Assembly: GCA_017303795.1 (NCBI GenBank)
Contig: JAFLBR010000018.1
Location: 36,208-100,207 of the forward strand
Origin: Cytophagales bacterium
Lineage (GTDB): Bacteria > Bacteroidota > Bacteroidia > Cytophagales > Cyclobacteriaceae
DNA length: 64,000 nucleotides
Reading direction: 5' to 3'
Shown here: positions 9,990 to 19,641 of the stretch, one piece after another
How positions within the stretch are numbered: the stretch's first letter is position 1
Layout of the letters: each line of letters begins with the position of its first letter
Program-made: the position numbers and the translations under genes
The notes under the pieces: generated by a model
Seen by the model: only the letters and a program-made list of their open reading frames with translations
The model's database searches: none
Told to the model about the DNA's origin: nothing

Positions 9990-11171
9990 ATGAAATTGAT
10001 TCTCTCAAAATCCCAGGCCAGAAAAATTATTCTTCACGCCACCGGCCTTTCGCGTTACGATCAATTTGGAAAAGGTAAAGCGGCAACCTATAAAGCGATT
10101 GAGCATTTGGGTTTTATACAAGTCGATACAAATTATACGGTTGAACGGGCTCACCATCATACACTCTCTTCGCGGGTTAGAAACTACCAAACGGATTGGC
10201 TTAGTGAGCTTCAGTCGGAAGGCATGATTTATGAATTCTGGACACGCGATTCAGGATTTATGCCAATGGATGAATTTCGATTTTCATTACCCATTCATGA
10301 AGTTTATCGGAGTAAATGGAAAAGTTATGCTGGCTCCGAAGTTAACCTGATGAATCAGATCTTGAATAGAATTGCACGCGAAGGCCCCTTGCGCGCAAAA
10401 GATTTTGACAACGATCGGGTAACTAAAAGTTCGGGCTGGTGGGATTGGCGGCCGTCTAAAGTGGCGTTAGAAAGATTACACTTTGCAGGAAAGTTGTTAG
10501 CCACCCGCCTCAAAGATTTTCATAAGCTTTATGATTTAACCGACAATATTATTCCGCTTGATGTAAACAGAGAAATGCCAACAGCCGAAGAGTTGGCGCG
10601 GCACTTGATTTTCCGATCGCTTAAAGCGATGGGCATTGCTTCAGCTCAGGAAATTTCATGGAGTGGCAGACTAACCAAGCCACCTATTAAAGCTGTATTA
10701 AAAGAACTGGTAGCCGCAGGCCAGGTGAGTTTGGTTAACATAGCAGGATTGAAAGGCGATTGGTATATGTTACCTGAGTATGAGAAGAAAAAAATTACGC
10801 TTTCTGGAGATGTATTTATTCTCTCACCATTTGATCCGCTCAACGTGTTTAGGCGTAGGCTTAAAGAGATTTTTGATTTCGACTATCAGGTTGAGTGTTT
10901 TGTGCCGGAGGCAAAGCGCAAGTATGGATACTTCGCCCTTCCCGTTTTAGCGGGCGATACTTTTATTGCCCGAATGGATTGCAAAGCCGATCGCAAGGAA
11001 AACAGACTCATCATTCACAATCTTCACTTCGAGCCGGTAAAAATTTCGAAAGTAACGCTTGATAAATTTCGCAAAGCCATAGTAGCTTTTGCCAGATTCA
11101 ATGGCTGTAATCAAATCACGTTAGCTCGCTCCAACAAAAAGGCAATGGCAAAACCTTTGATCAAAAGTTGA
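9990..11171 (+). CDS. YcaQ/AlkX-type winged-helix DNA glycosylase (HTH_42 family)
   Basis: A 393-residue protein of the HTH_42 (COG3214) family. E. coli YcaQ and Streptomyces AlkZ, members of this fold, unhook DNA interstrand crosslinks and remove bulky N7-alkyl lesions. The family's catalytic Q-x-D/Q signature appears as Q44-V-D46 in GFIQVDTNYTVERAHHHTL. A second hallmark is SPFDPLNVFRRRLKEIFDF in the C-terminal barrel, followed by KRKYGYFALPVL. The QxD form points to the YcaQ (AlkX) branch rather than AlkZ (QxQ). It stands alone on its strand, converging on the lipoprotein gene at 11187. Confidence 0.85.
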   Translation: MKLILSKSQARKIILHATGLSRYDQFGKGKAATYKAIEHLGFIQVDTNYTVERAHHHTLSSRVRNYQTDWLSELQSEGMIYEFWTRDSGFMPMDEFRFSLPIHEVYRSKWKSYAGSEVNLMNQILNRIAREGPLRAKDFDNDRVTKSSGWWDWRPSKVALERLHFAGKLLATRLKDFHKLYDLTDNIIPLDVNREMPTAEELARHLIFRSLKAMGIASAQEISWSGRLTKPPIKAVLKELVAAGQVSLVNIAGLKGDWYMLPEYEKKKITLSGDVFILSPFDPLNVFRRRLKEIFDFDYQVECFVPEAKRKYGYFALPVLAGDTFIARMDCKADRKENRLIIHNLHFEPVKISKVTLDKFRKAIVAFARFNGCNQITLARSNKKAMAKPLIKS

Positions 11172-11186
11172 TTGCAGGAATGGAAA

Positions 11187-11744
11187 TTAATTTGAGCGTT
11201 TGCGGATCAACTCTACACCAGTAAAATATTCTTCTTTAATCAAGCTCATCAGTTGTGCGGGCGTGGGATTGATCTGGTAAAACACGTAATCGTTTTGCTT
11301 TTGTGTTTTTACATTAAATTTTTTACCGAGTTTTTTAATAATCTCTTCCCGTACCAAATCATCTTCCAGATTAATTGAGAGTAATTCCAGCCTGTTGGGA
11401 TTTTTTACTTTTAACAATCGTAAAATCCATTGATCGCCTTCTTTAAAATTGATGAAATAATAATTTTCATATTGCTTTACTACCAGCGTATCGCTGATGT
11501 GCCCGGCTCCAAGCCATTCTCTTCCGGTGGCATCTTTGGTGCGATAGCCCCACGTTTCGATTATGATGGTGTCGCCAATTTCACCTGTGGCTTTATCGCG
11601 TATCAGGAATTCACCACAAATAGATTGAGGTAATTGCTGTAATGCCGCAATACCCGTAGGCTGGGCTTTGGGATAAGAAACTTCTTTACAGGAAAGCAGT
11701 AGTGCAGCCCAGAAGCAACAGATAACAATAAAACCGAAGCGCAT
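11187..11744 (-). CDS. Hypothetical lipoprotein
   Basis: A 185-residue protein with a clear lipoprotein signal (WAALLLSC, lipidated Cys19). The mature part is small and soluble, with predicted beta strands (FLIRDKATGEIGDTIIIETW, YYFINFKEGDQWILRLLKV), and has no domain I recognise. It lies 14 bp downstream of the membrane protein gene at 11759-13198 on the same strand, so it is probably the second gene of a two-gene operon. Confidence 0.75.
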   Translation of the reverse strand: MRFGFIVICCFWAALLLSCKEVSYPKAQPTGIAALQQLPQSICGEFLIRDKATGEIGDTIIIETWGYRTKDATGREWLGAGHISDTLVVKQYENYYFINFKEGDQWILRLLKVKNPNRLELLSINLEDDLVREEIIKKLGKKFNVKTQKQNDYVFYQINPTPAQLMSLIKEEYFTGVELIRKRSN

Positions 11745-11758
11745 GGTGTTAGTACGAA

Positions 11759-13198
11759 TTAGTTTTTAATAATATAGTTGGTTCCCTGCTTAAAATACTG
11801 GCGCTCAAGTTTGGGTATTCGTTTAAAAACACCGGCCAATACATTATGCGGATCAACAATCAGCTCGGGCAAATCTTGCTCAAAAGCTTTGTCTATCAAC
11901 ACCACGTTTTGAAAGTAATCTGTTTCGTTGAAATAATGCTTCGCGATTTCCCAATCGTAAAAGCCGGTTGCCAGTTTATTGTTTTCGAAGTAGCCCCACT
12001 GTTCGTCTAAAACCAAAATGCGTTTGTTTACAGGCGCAGCTGAAACCTTGCTGAAAAACATTTTAGAATAGTCAATCTTACTCAGTTTATCATAGCGAGC
12101 CAGGTAAGCAATGGTTACAATGCCACCGGCAAATCCCCACAACAAAAGTTCGGCAAGCCACTTTCTGCGCACCAGTAAAATACAATGACTAACAAAGTAT
12201 GCAAGGGGAGGCGCATAGGTTATAACCCGGTGCGGAGCCATTTTTCCGGCTACAATAATTTCCACAATGGCAATCAGCAACCATAAGAACATAATCTGCA
12301 AAAGCTGCGATTGGTATTTGGTAAGGCGTGCTTCGCGGTTAAGCATCACCAACGAAAATAAAAAGTAGGCAATAGGTATAGCAGATAGATACAACATCGC
12401 GCTAAGCGACAACCGGTTTTCGGCAAACCAGGCAACACTTGCGTAATAGTTACTCCATAAAAATTCGAGATTACCATGAAAGTAGTAGGCCATCATAATC
12501 AGCACGTGCGGCAAGGCAAATCCAAAAATTAGCAGCAACGCTTTGCGAATGGATAATCGCGTGAAGATGGCCAGAATAATAATAGTGCCGGGAAGAAATA
12601 CAATGTACGTAAACACGAATAAAGAGGCCAGCCCCAGAAAAAAGCCAAGCAACAACAGCGTGTCATCGCGCTGCACGCGAAACTCCACTTCCTTAAATAA
12701 ATTATTTAGCGCCAGCAGCAACAAAGAAGAGGCAAACAACTCAGGCGATAGCATGAGCATATCGAACGAAAAGAAACAAACCACTCCAAAAAGAAATGCG
12801 GGCAGATACGTGCTTTCACTTTGTGCTTTATTGGTAATAAGCAGAATGGCAAAGTATGCGCCTTGAAAAAAAATCAGTACGAACGCTACAATATGCCGGG
12901 CTGTGAGCGAGCGGCCAAACAACCACTCTTCCCAACCATAAAACCAGGCGGCTAAAGGTGGCACTGATGTATGCACTTCGGTATATAAACTTTTGCCGCT
13001 GTTCAAGGCTTCGCCCAGTACCATTGCTTTTAGTTCGGAGAGGGTGGTAGCGGCAGGGTCAACAAAAAAACCGAGACCTATCAGTATCAGTAAGATGAAA
13101 ATGGCAAGCAGCCGGTACGGATCGTTTATTCGGAAAAAGCGCAGTAACACAAGGCTCGGTTTAAACGGACACAAATAAACAAAAAGTTGTCCGTACAC
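11759..13198 (-). CDS. Multi-pass membrane protein, GT-C glycosyltransferase-like
   Basis: This protein of up to 479 residues has around ten hydrophobic segments from residue 33 to 380, followed by a soluble C-terminal tail. The long N-terminal loop after the first helix (LNSGKSLYTEVHTSVPPLAAWFYG) has the position and flavour of the first periplasmic loop of ArnT/PMT-like GT-C glycosyltransferases, which use polyprenyl-phosphate sugars. I do not see the complete acidic catalytic motif, so the function is tentative. The start is uncertain: GTG 13198 gives the full length, while GTG 13150 would remove 16 unconvincing residues and begin just before FFRINDPYRLL. Confidence 0.65.
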   Translation of the reverse strand: MYGQLFVYLCPFKPSLVLLRFFRINDPYRLLAIFILLILIGLGFFVDPAATTLSELKAMVLGEALNSGKSLYTEVHTSVPPLAAWFYGWEEWLFGRSLTARHIVAFVLIFFQGAYFAILLITNKAQSESTYLPAFLFGVVCFFSFDMLMLSPELFASSLLLLALNNLFKEVEFRVQRDDTLLLLGFFLGLASLFVFTYIVFLPGTIIILAIFTRLSIRKALLLIFGFALPHVLIMMAYYFHGNLEFLWSNYYASVAWFAENRLSLSAMLYLSAIPIAYFLFSLVMLNREARLTKYQSQLLQIMFLWLLIAIVEIIVAGKMAPHRVITYAPPLAYFVSHCILLVRRKWLAELLLWGFAGGIVTIAYLARYDKLSKIDYSKMFFSKVSAAPVNKRILVLDEQWGYFENNKLATGFYDWEIAKHYFNETDYFQNVVLIDKAFEQDLPELIVDPHNVLAGVFKRIPKLERQYFKQGTNYIIKN

Positions 13199-13226
13199 CC
13201 CGATCTTAATTATGCAGGTTAACTGT

Positions 13227-13234
13227 TATCTTTG
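13227..13234 (+). promoter_or_regulatory. Bacteroidota -7 promoter box of rbfA
   Basis: TATCTTTG matches the Bacteroidota sigma-A -7 consensus TAnnTTTG exactly. It ends 5 bp before the rbfA ATG at 13240, so transcription should begin on or next to the start codon, giving a leaderless or nearly leaderless mRNA. The -33 element is not obvious. Confidence 0.5.
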
Positions 13235-13239
13235 TGCAC

Positions 13240-13608
13240 ATGAGCGGAACGGTACGACAGCAGAAATACAACAAACTGATTCAAAAAGAATTGAGCGACA
13301 TCTTTTTGAAAGATAAGCGCGGCATTTTAGGTAATGCCTTTATAACCATTGCCGATGTGCGGATAAGTCCGGATTTAAGTGTGGCCAAGGTTTACCTGAG
13401 CATGACTTTGGCCAAAGACAAAAAGGCCGTGCTGAACAGCATTGAATTACACAAAAGTGAAATCCGGAAAGCATTGGGCGATCGCATTCGTAACCAGGCG
13501 CGCATTGTACCGACTTTGGTTTTCTTTATTGATGAAATAGAAGAAAATGCCCAACGGATTGAAGACTTGATCAAGAGTCTGAATATTCCTAAAGAGGACA
13601 AAGAATAA
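13240..13608 (+). CDS. rbfA: 30S ribosome-binding factor RbfA
   Basis: A 122-residue protein with the single KH-like fold of RbfA, which binds immature 30S subunits during late 16S rRNA processing and is needed at low temperature. The N-terminus (RQQKYNKLIQKELSDIF) and the RISPDLSVAKVYLS strand are family marks. ATG 13240 is preferred to GTG 13234 because that GTG overlaps the -7 box and would precede the transcription start. The downstream permease gene starts 13 bp after the stop, so they are probably one operon. Confidence 0.92.
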   Translation: MSGTVRQQKYNKLIQKELSDIFLKDKRGILGNAFITIADVRISPDLSVAKVYLSMTLAKDKKAVLNSIELHKSEIRKALGDRIRNQARIVPTLVFFIDEIEENAQRIEDLIKSLNIPKEDKE

Positions 13609-13621
13609 AATCCGCAGCGCT

Positions 13622-14851
13622 TTGAATCTACCTTTATTTATTGCGAGGCGCTACTTCTTTTCCGGCAGGAAGAAAAATTTCATTAACATCATTTCAATCC
13701 TTTCTATTATTGGTGTAGCCTTTTCAACGGCTGCATTAGTCATTGTGCTTTCGGTGTTTAACGGGTTAGAAGATTTGCTGCGAAGCCTCTACACTTCTTT
13801 CGACCCTGAACTTAAAATAGAATTGAAGAAAGGCAAATCTTTTGAGGTGGACGAAACCATGATTCAGCGCCTGCAAACTGTAGTGGGAGTTGAAGTGATT
13901 ACGGAAGTAATTGAAGACTATGCCTACGTGCGTTACCGCGATGCGGATATAGTAGTAACCCTAAAAGGCGTAAGCGAAAATTTTCTGAGTCAGCACCGGC
14001 TGGATAACAGCATGGTGGAAGGTAAATTGATACTGAGTAAGAATGAAATTGATTATGCGGTAGTAGGGCGTGGGGTGCAATATGCACTATCGTTAAGTGT
14101 GGCCGAGAATATTTATCCCCTACAGGTATTTTACATTAAGAATCTCAAATCGTCAGGCTTAGATCCATCGCAACTTTATTCGCGTAGAGTTATACAGCCG
14201 GGCGGAGTATTCTCTATCGAAAAAAATTATGACGATAACTTCATTTTTGTGCCGTTACATTTTGCGCAAGACTTACTTAACTATGGCAACAAACGCACCA
14301 GCCTCGAAATAAAAACTACCGGTAAACTTCCCTTAAAAGAAACCCAGGCAGGAATAGCGAAGGTGTTAGGGCCGGATTTTTCGGTACTAACCAATCAAGA
14401 ACAACATGCTGATTTGTATCGGCTGCTTAAAATTGAAAAGCTGTTTACATTCATTGCCTTAACGTTACTGATACTGGTTGCTTCTATCAACATCTTCTTT
14501 TCGTTAATGATGTTGGTAATTGATAAGAAGAAAGACATTTCGGTTTTGTTTGCCATGGGCAGCAGCACCAATCTTATCCGGAATATATTTTTAAGCGAAG
14601 GCGCACTGATTGCTTTTACAGGAGCCTTTATGGGCTTGGCGTTGGGTGGAACAATCTGCTGGCTTCAGGATTCCTTTGGGTTGGTAGGCATGGGTATGGA
14701 GAACGCAATTGTTTCCAGTTATCCGGTTAAGATGAGGCTTACCGATTTTTTGCTCACCGCTTTAGTTATGATTGTGATTACCACTCTGGTATCATTTTAT
14801 CCGGCCCGTTTAGCAGCCCGATATACGCTCTCGAGCGACTCTGACATGTAA
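13622..14851 (+). CDS. FtsX-like ABC transporter permease (LolC/LolE family)
   Basis: A 409-residue inner-membrane protein with the LolC/E layout: an N-terminal helix (residues about 18-45, NIISILSIIGVAFSTAALVI), a large periplasmic domain, and three C-terminal helices around 275-400 ending in TLVSFYPARLAARY. LolCDE extracts lipoproteins from the inner membrane for the outer membrane. No LolD ATPase gene is adjacent, as is common in Bacteroidota. The start is a TTG at 13622 right after rbfA; no ATG is available near the conserved FIARRYFFS segment, so the TTG seems real. Confidence 0.85.
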   Translation: MNLPLFIARRYFFSGRKKNFINIISILSIIGVAFSTAALVIVLSVFNGLEDLLRSLYTSFDPELKIELKKGKSFEVDETMIQRLQTVVGVEVITEVIEDYAYVRYRDADIVVTLKGVSENFLSQHRLDNSMVEGKLILSKNEIDYAVVGRGVQYALSLSVAENIYPLQVFYIKNLKSSGLDPSQLYSRRVIQPGGVFSIEKNYDDNFIFVPLHFAQDLLNYGNKRTSLEIKTTGKLPLKETQAGIAKVLGPDFSVLTNQEQHADLYRLLKIEKLFTFIALTLLILVASINIFFSLMMLVIDKKKDISVLFAMGSSTNLIRNIFLSEGALIAFTGAFMGLALGGTICWLQDSFGLVGMGMENAIVSSYPVKMRLTDFLLTALVMIVITTLVSFYPARLAARYTLSSDSDM

Positions 14852-15000
14852 TTAACAGGCATGTTTTTACGGGAAATTAAACTAAAAAATCCCCACAAAG
14901 TTCATAATTTGCAATTCTGCTTAGTGTGTAAGTAGTTGAAAATGGCCGTTTTGGCTTGCTCAGGCTACTTCTATACCAAGGCACAAATTCGCAAACAGAA

Positions 15001-17949
15001 ATGAAAGTATCGGCAGCCCAGCCTTTTCAAATCATCTACTCGCTGTATCAGCATGAGTACCTGGGCTATATTTTCGAATCGTTTATTGTTCATCTTGACG
15101 AGAAAGGTAAACTCACTTATCAACATCAGAACATCTCGCACAAAAATGCGCGTGAGTTTTCAAAAGGCCTTGACCCCCGCGATTTTGAATTGATAGAAAT
15201 GATGGATGGCATGAGCCAGGATGCCGTGCTGAAACACTTTTCGAAAAAGGTGATGAAGCCCGATGAGTTTTTTAGCAAGGTGTTTAAAAAAGATAAAGGC
15301 GATGAACTGTTGCAAGAACAGATTGAAGCCTTTATGGAGAAGCGCAGAGCTGCTGTTCTCGAAAAAATAAAAGGCAAGCAGTTATATGAAATGGGCAACG
15401 ATGGCGAGCCCACATGGCGCAAAATAGAAGTGCTTGAAAAACGCGCCAATGTACAGTTCCATTTTAAACGCAACCATGAGGGCACCGAATACAGCCCAAC
15501 CATTACGTACGAAGGAAAAAAAATTGCACTTCCTAATCCGGCCGCGTACCTGATTTGCAAACTTCCGGCATGGATGGTTATAGGAGGTAAGCTTTATGGG
15601 TTCGATAAATTTGTGGATGGAAAAAAACTTCAACCTTTTCTTTCTAAACCTCTTGTAAAAATTCCAAAAAAACTGGAAGAGACTTACTATAGTCGTTTTA
15701 TTGGTCCGCTAATTAGTGCCTTTGAAGATGTGGAGGCCGAAGGTTTTGAAATAAACAAAGCAGAGTACGATCCGCATCCCCTACTTAGCATTTCAGAGCT
15801 AACTCCCGCCAACGTAAAAAATGTGCCTACACTTTTTGGAAGCAATGATTTGCCCGATGGCCCCGGAGATGATGAAGCGGGTAAGATAGTTTTTGACCTA
15901 TCCTTCAAATACGGAAAACATCGCTTTCGCGGAGATGCTTTTGTGCCCGTAAGTGTAAACTTAGATAAGAAAGAAGATAATTATATTTTTCATCGCGTTA
16001 AGCGCGATTTGGATTCTGAAAAAAAATATGCGCAGACATTAACAAAGCTGGGCTTGCCATTACGGGGCTTTCGCACTGCGGTAGAAAAAGCACACGCCTT
16101 CTCGTGGTTAAATGAAAATCGGGTAAACCTGCTTAACCTCGGCTTTGAGGTAAGCCAACCCGAAAATCGCGATAAGAAATATTTTGTTGGTAAGGCAGTA
16201 ATTGAACTTGAAGTAAAAGAGAATATTGATTGGTTTGATATTCATGCCCGCATTAAGTTTGGTGAGTATGAAATCTCGTTTAAGGAGTTGCGCAAACTCA
16301 TCATTAAAAAGAAGGTAGAGTTTAAACTTCCCAACGGAGAGATTGCGATTATACCAGAAGCCTGGCTTATTAAATACAGCGACTTATTTGCCTTGAGCGA
16401 AACCCATGGCGATAATGAAAAGCCGGTGTTAAAGAAACATCACATCAGTCTGTTGAAAGAACTGGAAGAGGGCAACCTGGCCAAAGTGCATATGAGCGAG
16501 CGTTTGCGCAATCTGCAATCGTTTAGTGGAATTAGAGATTATGCGTTGCCCGATAAGTTTGAAGGCACACTTCGTCCGTATCAAAAAGCAGGTTATAACT
16601 GGCTGCGTTTTCTTAACGAGTTTCATTTGGGAGGTTGCTTAGCCGATGACATGGGTCTTGGAAAAACCGTGCAAACGCTGGCGTTGTTGCAAGCCGAAAA
16701 AGAAAAAGGAAACACGGGTACTTCGTTGTTGATTATGCCAACCTCGTTGGTATATAACTGGGAGATGGAGGCCTCTAAGTTTACGCCCGATCTGAAAATA
16801 CTTACGTACACAGGTACGCTGCGTAACAAAGACATAAAACGATTTAGCAAATACGATGTGGTGCTTACCAGCTACGGCATTACGCGATTGGATATTGATT
16901 TGTTGAAACAATTTTATTTCAATTACATTATTCTGGACGAATCGCAGGTAATTAAAAACCCGACATCGAATATTGCTAAAGCCGTAATGGAATTGAAGTC
17001 GCGCTATAGACTTACACTTACGGGCACACCGCTAGAAAACACCACGCTGGATCTATGGTCGCAGATGACCTTTATCAATCCCGGTTTGTTGGGCGGCCAA
17101 ACGTTTTTCAAAAATGAGTATCAACAACCCATTGAGAAAAAACGCGATGAAGCAAAAACCAAAAAGCTTAATTCGATAATAAAGCCGTTTATACTGCGCA
17201 GATTAAAATCGCAGGTAGCAACAGATTTGCCCGAGAAGGTGGAGAATGTGTATTACACCAACATGACTACCGAGCAGGAGCAGAAGTATGAAGAGGCGAA
17301 ATCATTCTATCGCCATAAAATTCTGGATCAGATTGATAAAGAGGGAATCAACAATACGCGCATGATGATTCTGGAAGGCCTTACCAAGTTGCGCCAAATT
17401 TCTAACCACCCCAAAATGGTTGACATGCGTTATGAGGGCGATTCGGGTAAGTTAGAAGATGTATCGCACATGTTGGAGAATGCTTTGCTGGAAGGCCACA
17501 AGGTTTTAGTGTTTAGCCAGTTTGTAAAACACCTGGAGATTGTAAAGGCACTGCTAAAAGAAAGAAAGATTCCGTTTGCTTATCTGGATGGGTCAAGTAC
17601 TGATCGCAAAGAACAAGTGGATAAGTTTAATAAAGATGAGAACCTGAAAGTTTTTCTGATTTCAATTAAAGCGGGTGGCCTGGGCTTAAACCTTACAGAA
17701 GCGGATTATGTATTTATACTTGATCCGTGGTGGAACCCGGCCGTGGAGGCGCAAGCAACAGACAGGGCACATCGTATCGGGCAGAAGAAAAAAGTATTTA
17801 GCTATAAGTTTATAACGCGCAATACAGTTGAAGAGAAAATCCTGACACTTCAAAAACATAAACTCAAGCTTTCAGAAAACCTGATTCAGTCCGAAGAAAG
17901 TGTAATCAAATCGCTTTCGCGGGAAGATATTGAGATGCTGCTTAACTAA
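15001..17949 (+). CDS. SNF2/RapA-like DEAD-type DNA-dependent ATPase
   Basis: A 982-residue helicase-like protein. Motif I (ADDMGLGKT) lies around residue 548, the DEAH-position box is DESQ at 646-649, motif III is LTGTPLENT, and the helicase-C part has FSQFVKHLEIV, GLGLNLTEADYV and the terminal motif DRAHRIGQ at 921-928. The first 450 residues are not a recognised catalytic domain and probably bind DNA or a partner, as in bacterial SNF2 proteins with SWIM/SNF2_assoc-type extensions. These enzymes remodel protein-DNA or RNA polymerase-DNA complexes rather than unwind duplexes. ATG 15001 is chosen over an upstream TTG at 14956. Its 3' end overlaps the convergent acyltransferase gene by 8 bp. 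Confidence 0.9.
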   Translation: MKVSAAQPFQIIYSLYQHEYLGYIFESFIVHLDEKGKLTYQHQNISHKNAREFSKGLDPRDFELIEMMDGMSQDAVLKHFSKKVMKPDEFFSKVFKKDKGDELLQEQIEAFMEKRRAAVLEKIKGKQLYEMGNDGEPTWRKIEVLEKRANVQFHFKRNHEGTEYSPTITYEGKKIALPNPAAYLICKLPAWMVIGGKLYGFDKFVDGKKLQPFLSKPLVKIPKKLEETYYSRFIGPLISAFEDVEAEGFEINKAEYDPHPLLSISELTPANVKNVPTLFGSNDLPDGPGDDEAGKIVFDLSFKYGKHRFRGDAFVPVSVNLDKKEDNYIFHRVKRDLDSEKKYAQTLTKLGLPLRGFRTAVEKAHAFSWLNENRVNLLNLGFEVSQPENRDKKYFVGKAVIELEVKENIDWFDIHARIKFGEYEISFKELRKLIIKKKVEFKLPNGEIAIIPEAWLIKYSDLFALSETHGDNEKPVLKKHHISLLKELEEGNLAKVHMSERLRNLQSFSGIRDYALPDKFEGTLRPYQKAGYNWLRFLNEFHLGGCLADDMGLGKTVQTLALLQAEKEKGNTGTSLLIMPTSLVYNWEMEASKFTPDLKILTYTGTLRNKDIKRFSKYDVVLTSYGITRLDIDLLKQFYFNYIILDESQVIKNPTSNIAKAVMELKSRYRLTLTGTPLENTTLDLWSQMTFINPGLLGGQTFFKNEYQQPIEKKRDEAKTKKLNSIIKPFILRRLKSQVATDLPEKVENVYYTNMTTEQEQKYEEAKSFYRHKILDQIDKEGINNTRMMILEGLTKLRQISNHPKMVDMRYEGDSGKLEDVSHMLENALLEGHKVLVFSQFVKHLEIVKALLKERKIPFAYLDGSSTDRKEQVDKFNKDENLKVFLISIKAGGLGLNLTEADYVFILDPWWNPAVEAQATDRAHRIGQKKKVFSYKFITRNTVEEKILTLQKHKLKLSENLIQSEESVIKSLSREDIEMLLN

Positions 17950-18787
17950 CAGGACGCTTTCTTTTCCAGCGGTTGTGCGACCATAACCACCCGGCAGGGT
18001 TTTCTTTAATAATTTTTTCGGTAGCCTTTGCATAATGATCTACCATGAGATCAGATCCTTTTTCATAGGGCGGATTGTCAATCACCATGTATTCAGCTTC
18101 GTAGTAGCCCCGCTTCTTTTTTCGGATTGCTGTGTAAACAACCGGGTATTGCAATATTACCGTTAACTGGCTTATTGCCTGAAAGAATGCGGTGTCTTGG
18201 TTTAGAAATGTAGTCCAGTATTTTTTGTCACGCTTCTTACCCGGAAACTGATCGGCCATGATGGCGATGCCGCGGGTAATCGACTTGCGCGAAATAGATT
18301 CGCGCGCTACCTGCTCGCGCTTAATTGGGTAAGCCCCAAAGCGCATTCTACCCGCAAGCGAAAAATCATCAAAAAGTTTGCTGCTTTGCTGCTGGTACAC
18401 AAAATCTATAGGATGATTTAACGAACCAGCAGCCAGTAACCACTCCCAGTTAAATTGGTGCGAAGCAAACATGATTATTGAAGTTTCCGTATCAAGTATC
18501 GCTCGCACAGCGGCAAGATTGATGAATTGCATCCGCTTTCTTAGTTCAGCTTCTGAAATGGTGAGAAGCTTTAAAGTTTCAACAGCATAGTCGCACAGGT
18601 TTTTGTAAAACTCTTTTTCGATTGATTTAAGTTCAGCTTTCGATTTTTCGGGGAAAGATTTTTTAAGATTCTTCTTCACCAGTTTTCGCCTGTAGCCCAC
18701 AACACGATAACTCATAAAAAAAAGAAAATCAGAAAACCAGTAGAGTATGGGAAGGGGAATTCTCGAAAGCAGTTTCAGAAAAAACAT
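17942..18787 (-). CDS. LpxL/HtrB-family lipid A (late) acyltransferase
   Basis: A 281-residue membrane-associated acyltransferase with the HX4(D/E) catalytic pair seen as H110 and E115 in SHQFNWEW. The N-terminus has a hydrophobic segment (LPILYWFSDFLFFMSYRVVGYRRK) and the early motif KNLKKSFPEKSKAELK is typical of LpxL/LpxM enzymes, which add secondary acyl chains to Kdo-lipid A at the inner face of the inner membrane. The terminal NPAGWLWSHNRWKR is another strong family mark. The acyl chain and position cannot be predicted from sequence. Confidence 0.9.
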   Translation of the reverse strand: MFFLKLLSRIPLPILYWFSDFLFFMSYRVVGYRRKLVKKNLKKSFPEKSKAELKSIEKEFYKNLCDYAVETLKLLTISEAELRKRMQFINLAAVRAILDTETSIIMFASHQFNWEWLLAAGSLNHPIDFVYQQQSSKLFDDFSLAGRMRFGAYPIKREQVARESISRKSITRGIAIMADQFPGKKRDKKYWTTFLNQDTAFFQAISQLTVILQYPVVYTAIRKKKRGYYEAEYMVIDNPPYEKGSDLMVDHYAKATEKIIKENPAGWLWSHNRWKRKRPVS

Positions 18788-18814
18788 GACCGCAAAAATA
18801 GGGTAATGTTTTAT

Positions 18815-18822
18815 TACTTTTG
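18815..18822 (+). promoter_or_regulatory. Bacteroidota -7 promoter box of the SDR gene
   Basis: TACTTTTG fits TAnnTTTG exactly and ends 10 bp before the ATG at 18833. It lies inside the longer reading frame that could start at 18806, which argues that this upstream ATG is not used. Confidence 0.5.
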
Positions 18823-18832
18823 CCCCGATTGT

Positions 18833-19639
18833 ATGAAGAACAAAATTGTAATTATTACGGGTGGATCGTCTGGCATTGGCTTGGCGCTTGCCGAACGATT
18901 TGGTAAGGCCGGAGCCAAAATTCTAATAACTGGTCGCAACGCAAATAACCTTCAGCAGGCAGTACAAGATTTACAAGCAAAGGGAATAACCATTTCATCC
19001 TTTCGGGGCGATGTAAGTAATGAAGAAGATAACAAAGCAATGGCTGATGAAGCCATAAAGTTGTATGGCACCATTGATATTTTGATTAACAATGCCGGCA
19101 TATCCATGCGGGCATTATTTGCCGATGTAGATATGGCGGTGTTGCGCAAAGTGATGGACATAAATTTTTATGGCGTTTTGTATGCAACAAGGTATTGCTT
19201 GCCTGAGATTACAAAAAACAAAGGCTCCATTGTTGGCATTTCATCCATTGCCGGCTTTCGCGGATTGCCGGGGCGCACAGGTTACTCGGCCAGTAAGTTT
19301 GCAATGAACGGATTTCTGGAGGTGTTGCGTACGGAATTGTTGAAAACAGGTGTACATGTTTTAACAGCCTGTCCTGGATTTACAGCGTCTAATATCCGGA
19401 TGCGTGCCTTAACGAAAGACGGAACTTCGCAGGGCGAATCGCCCCGCGCAGAACAAGAAATGATGACAGCCGAAGAATGTGCCCGTCACATTTACAAAGC
19501 GGTAGTGAAGCGCAAGCGCACGTTGGTGCTAACCACACAAGGCAAATTAGCAGTATGGTTAAATAAATGGTGGCCTTCGCTTGCCGATAAACTTGTGTAT
19601 GATACTATGGCGAAGGAGGCAAAATCTCCAATAGGATAA
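18833..19639 (+). CDS. Short-chain dehydrogenase/reductase
   Basis: A 268-residue classical SDR. The cofactor motif TGGSSGIG sits at residues 9-16, NNAG follows, and the catalytic YxxxK is Y151-S-A-S-K155, with the Ser in GISSIAG. The C-terminus carries a short hydrophobic-basic stretch (LAVWLNKWWPSLADKLVY), as in the SDR members that sit on membranes (DltE/DHRS7-like). The substrate is unknown. ATG 18833 is preferred over ATG 18806 because the promoter box lies between them. Confidence 0.9.
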   Translation: MKNKIVIITGGSSGIGLALAERFGKAGAKILITGRNANNLQQAVQDLQAKGITISSFRGDVSNEEDNKAMADEAIKLYGTIDILINNAGISMRALFADVDMAVLRKVMDINFYGVLYATRYCLPEITKNKGSIVGISSIAGFRGLPGRTGYSASKFAMNGFLEVLRTELLKTGVHVLTACPGFTASNIRMRALTKDGTSQGESPRAEQEMMTAEECARHIYKAVVKRKRTLVLTTQGKLAVWLNKWWPSLADKLVYDTMAKEAKSPIG

Positions 19640-19641
19640 CC

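Noticed and set aside
18806-18832. Upstream ATG of the SDR gene
   Set aside because: A consensus -7 box lies after it, so it would not be in the mRNA.
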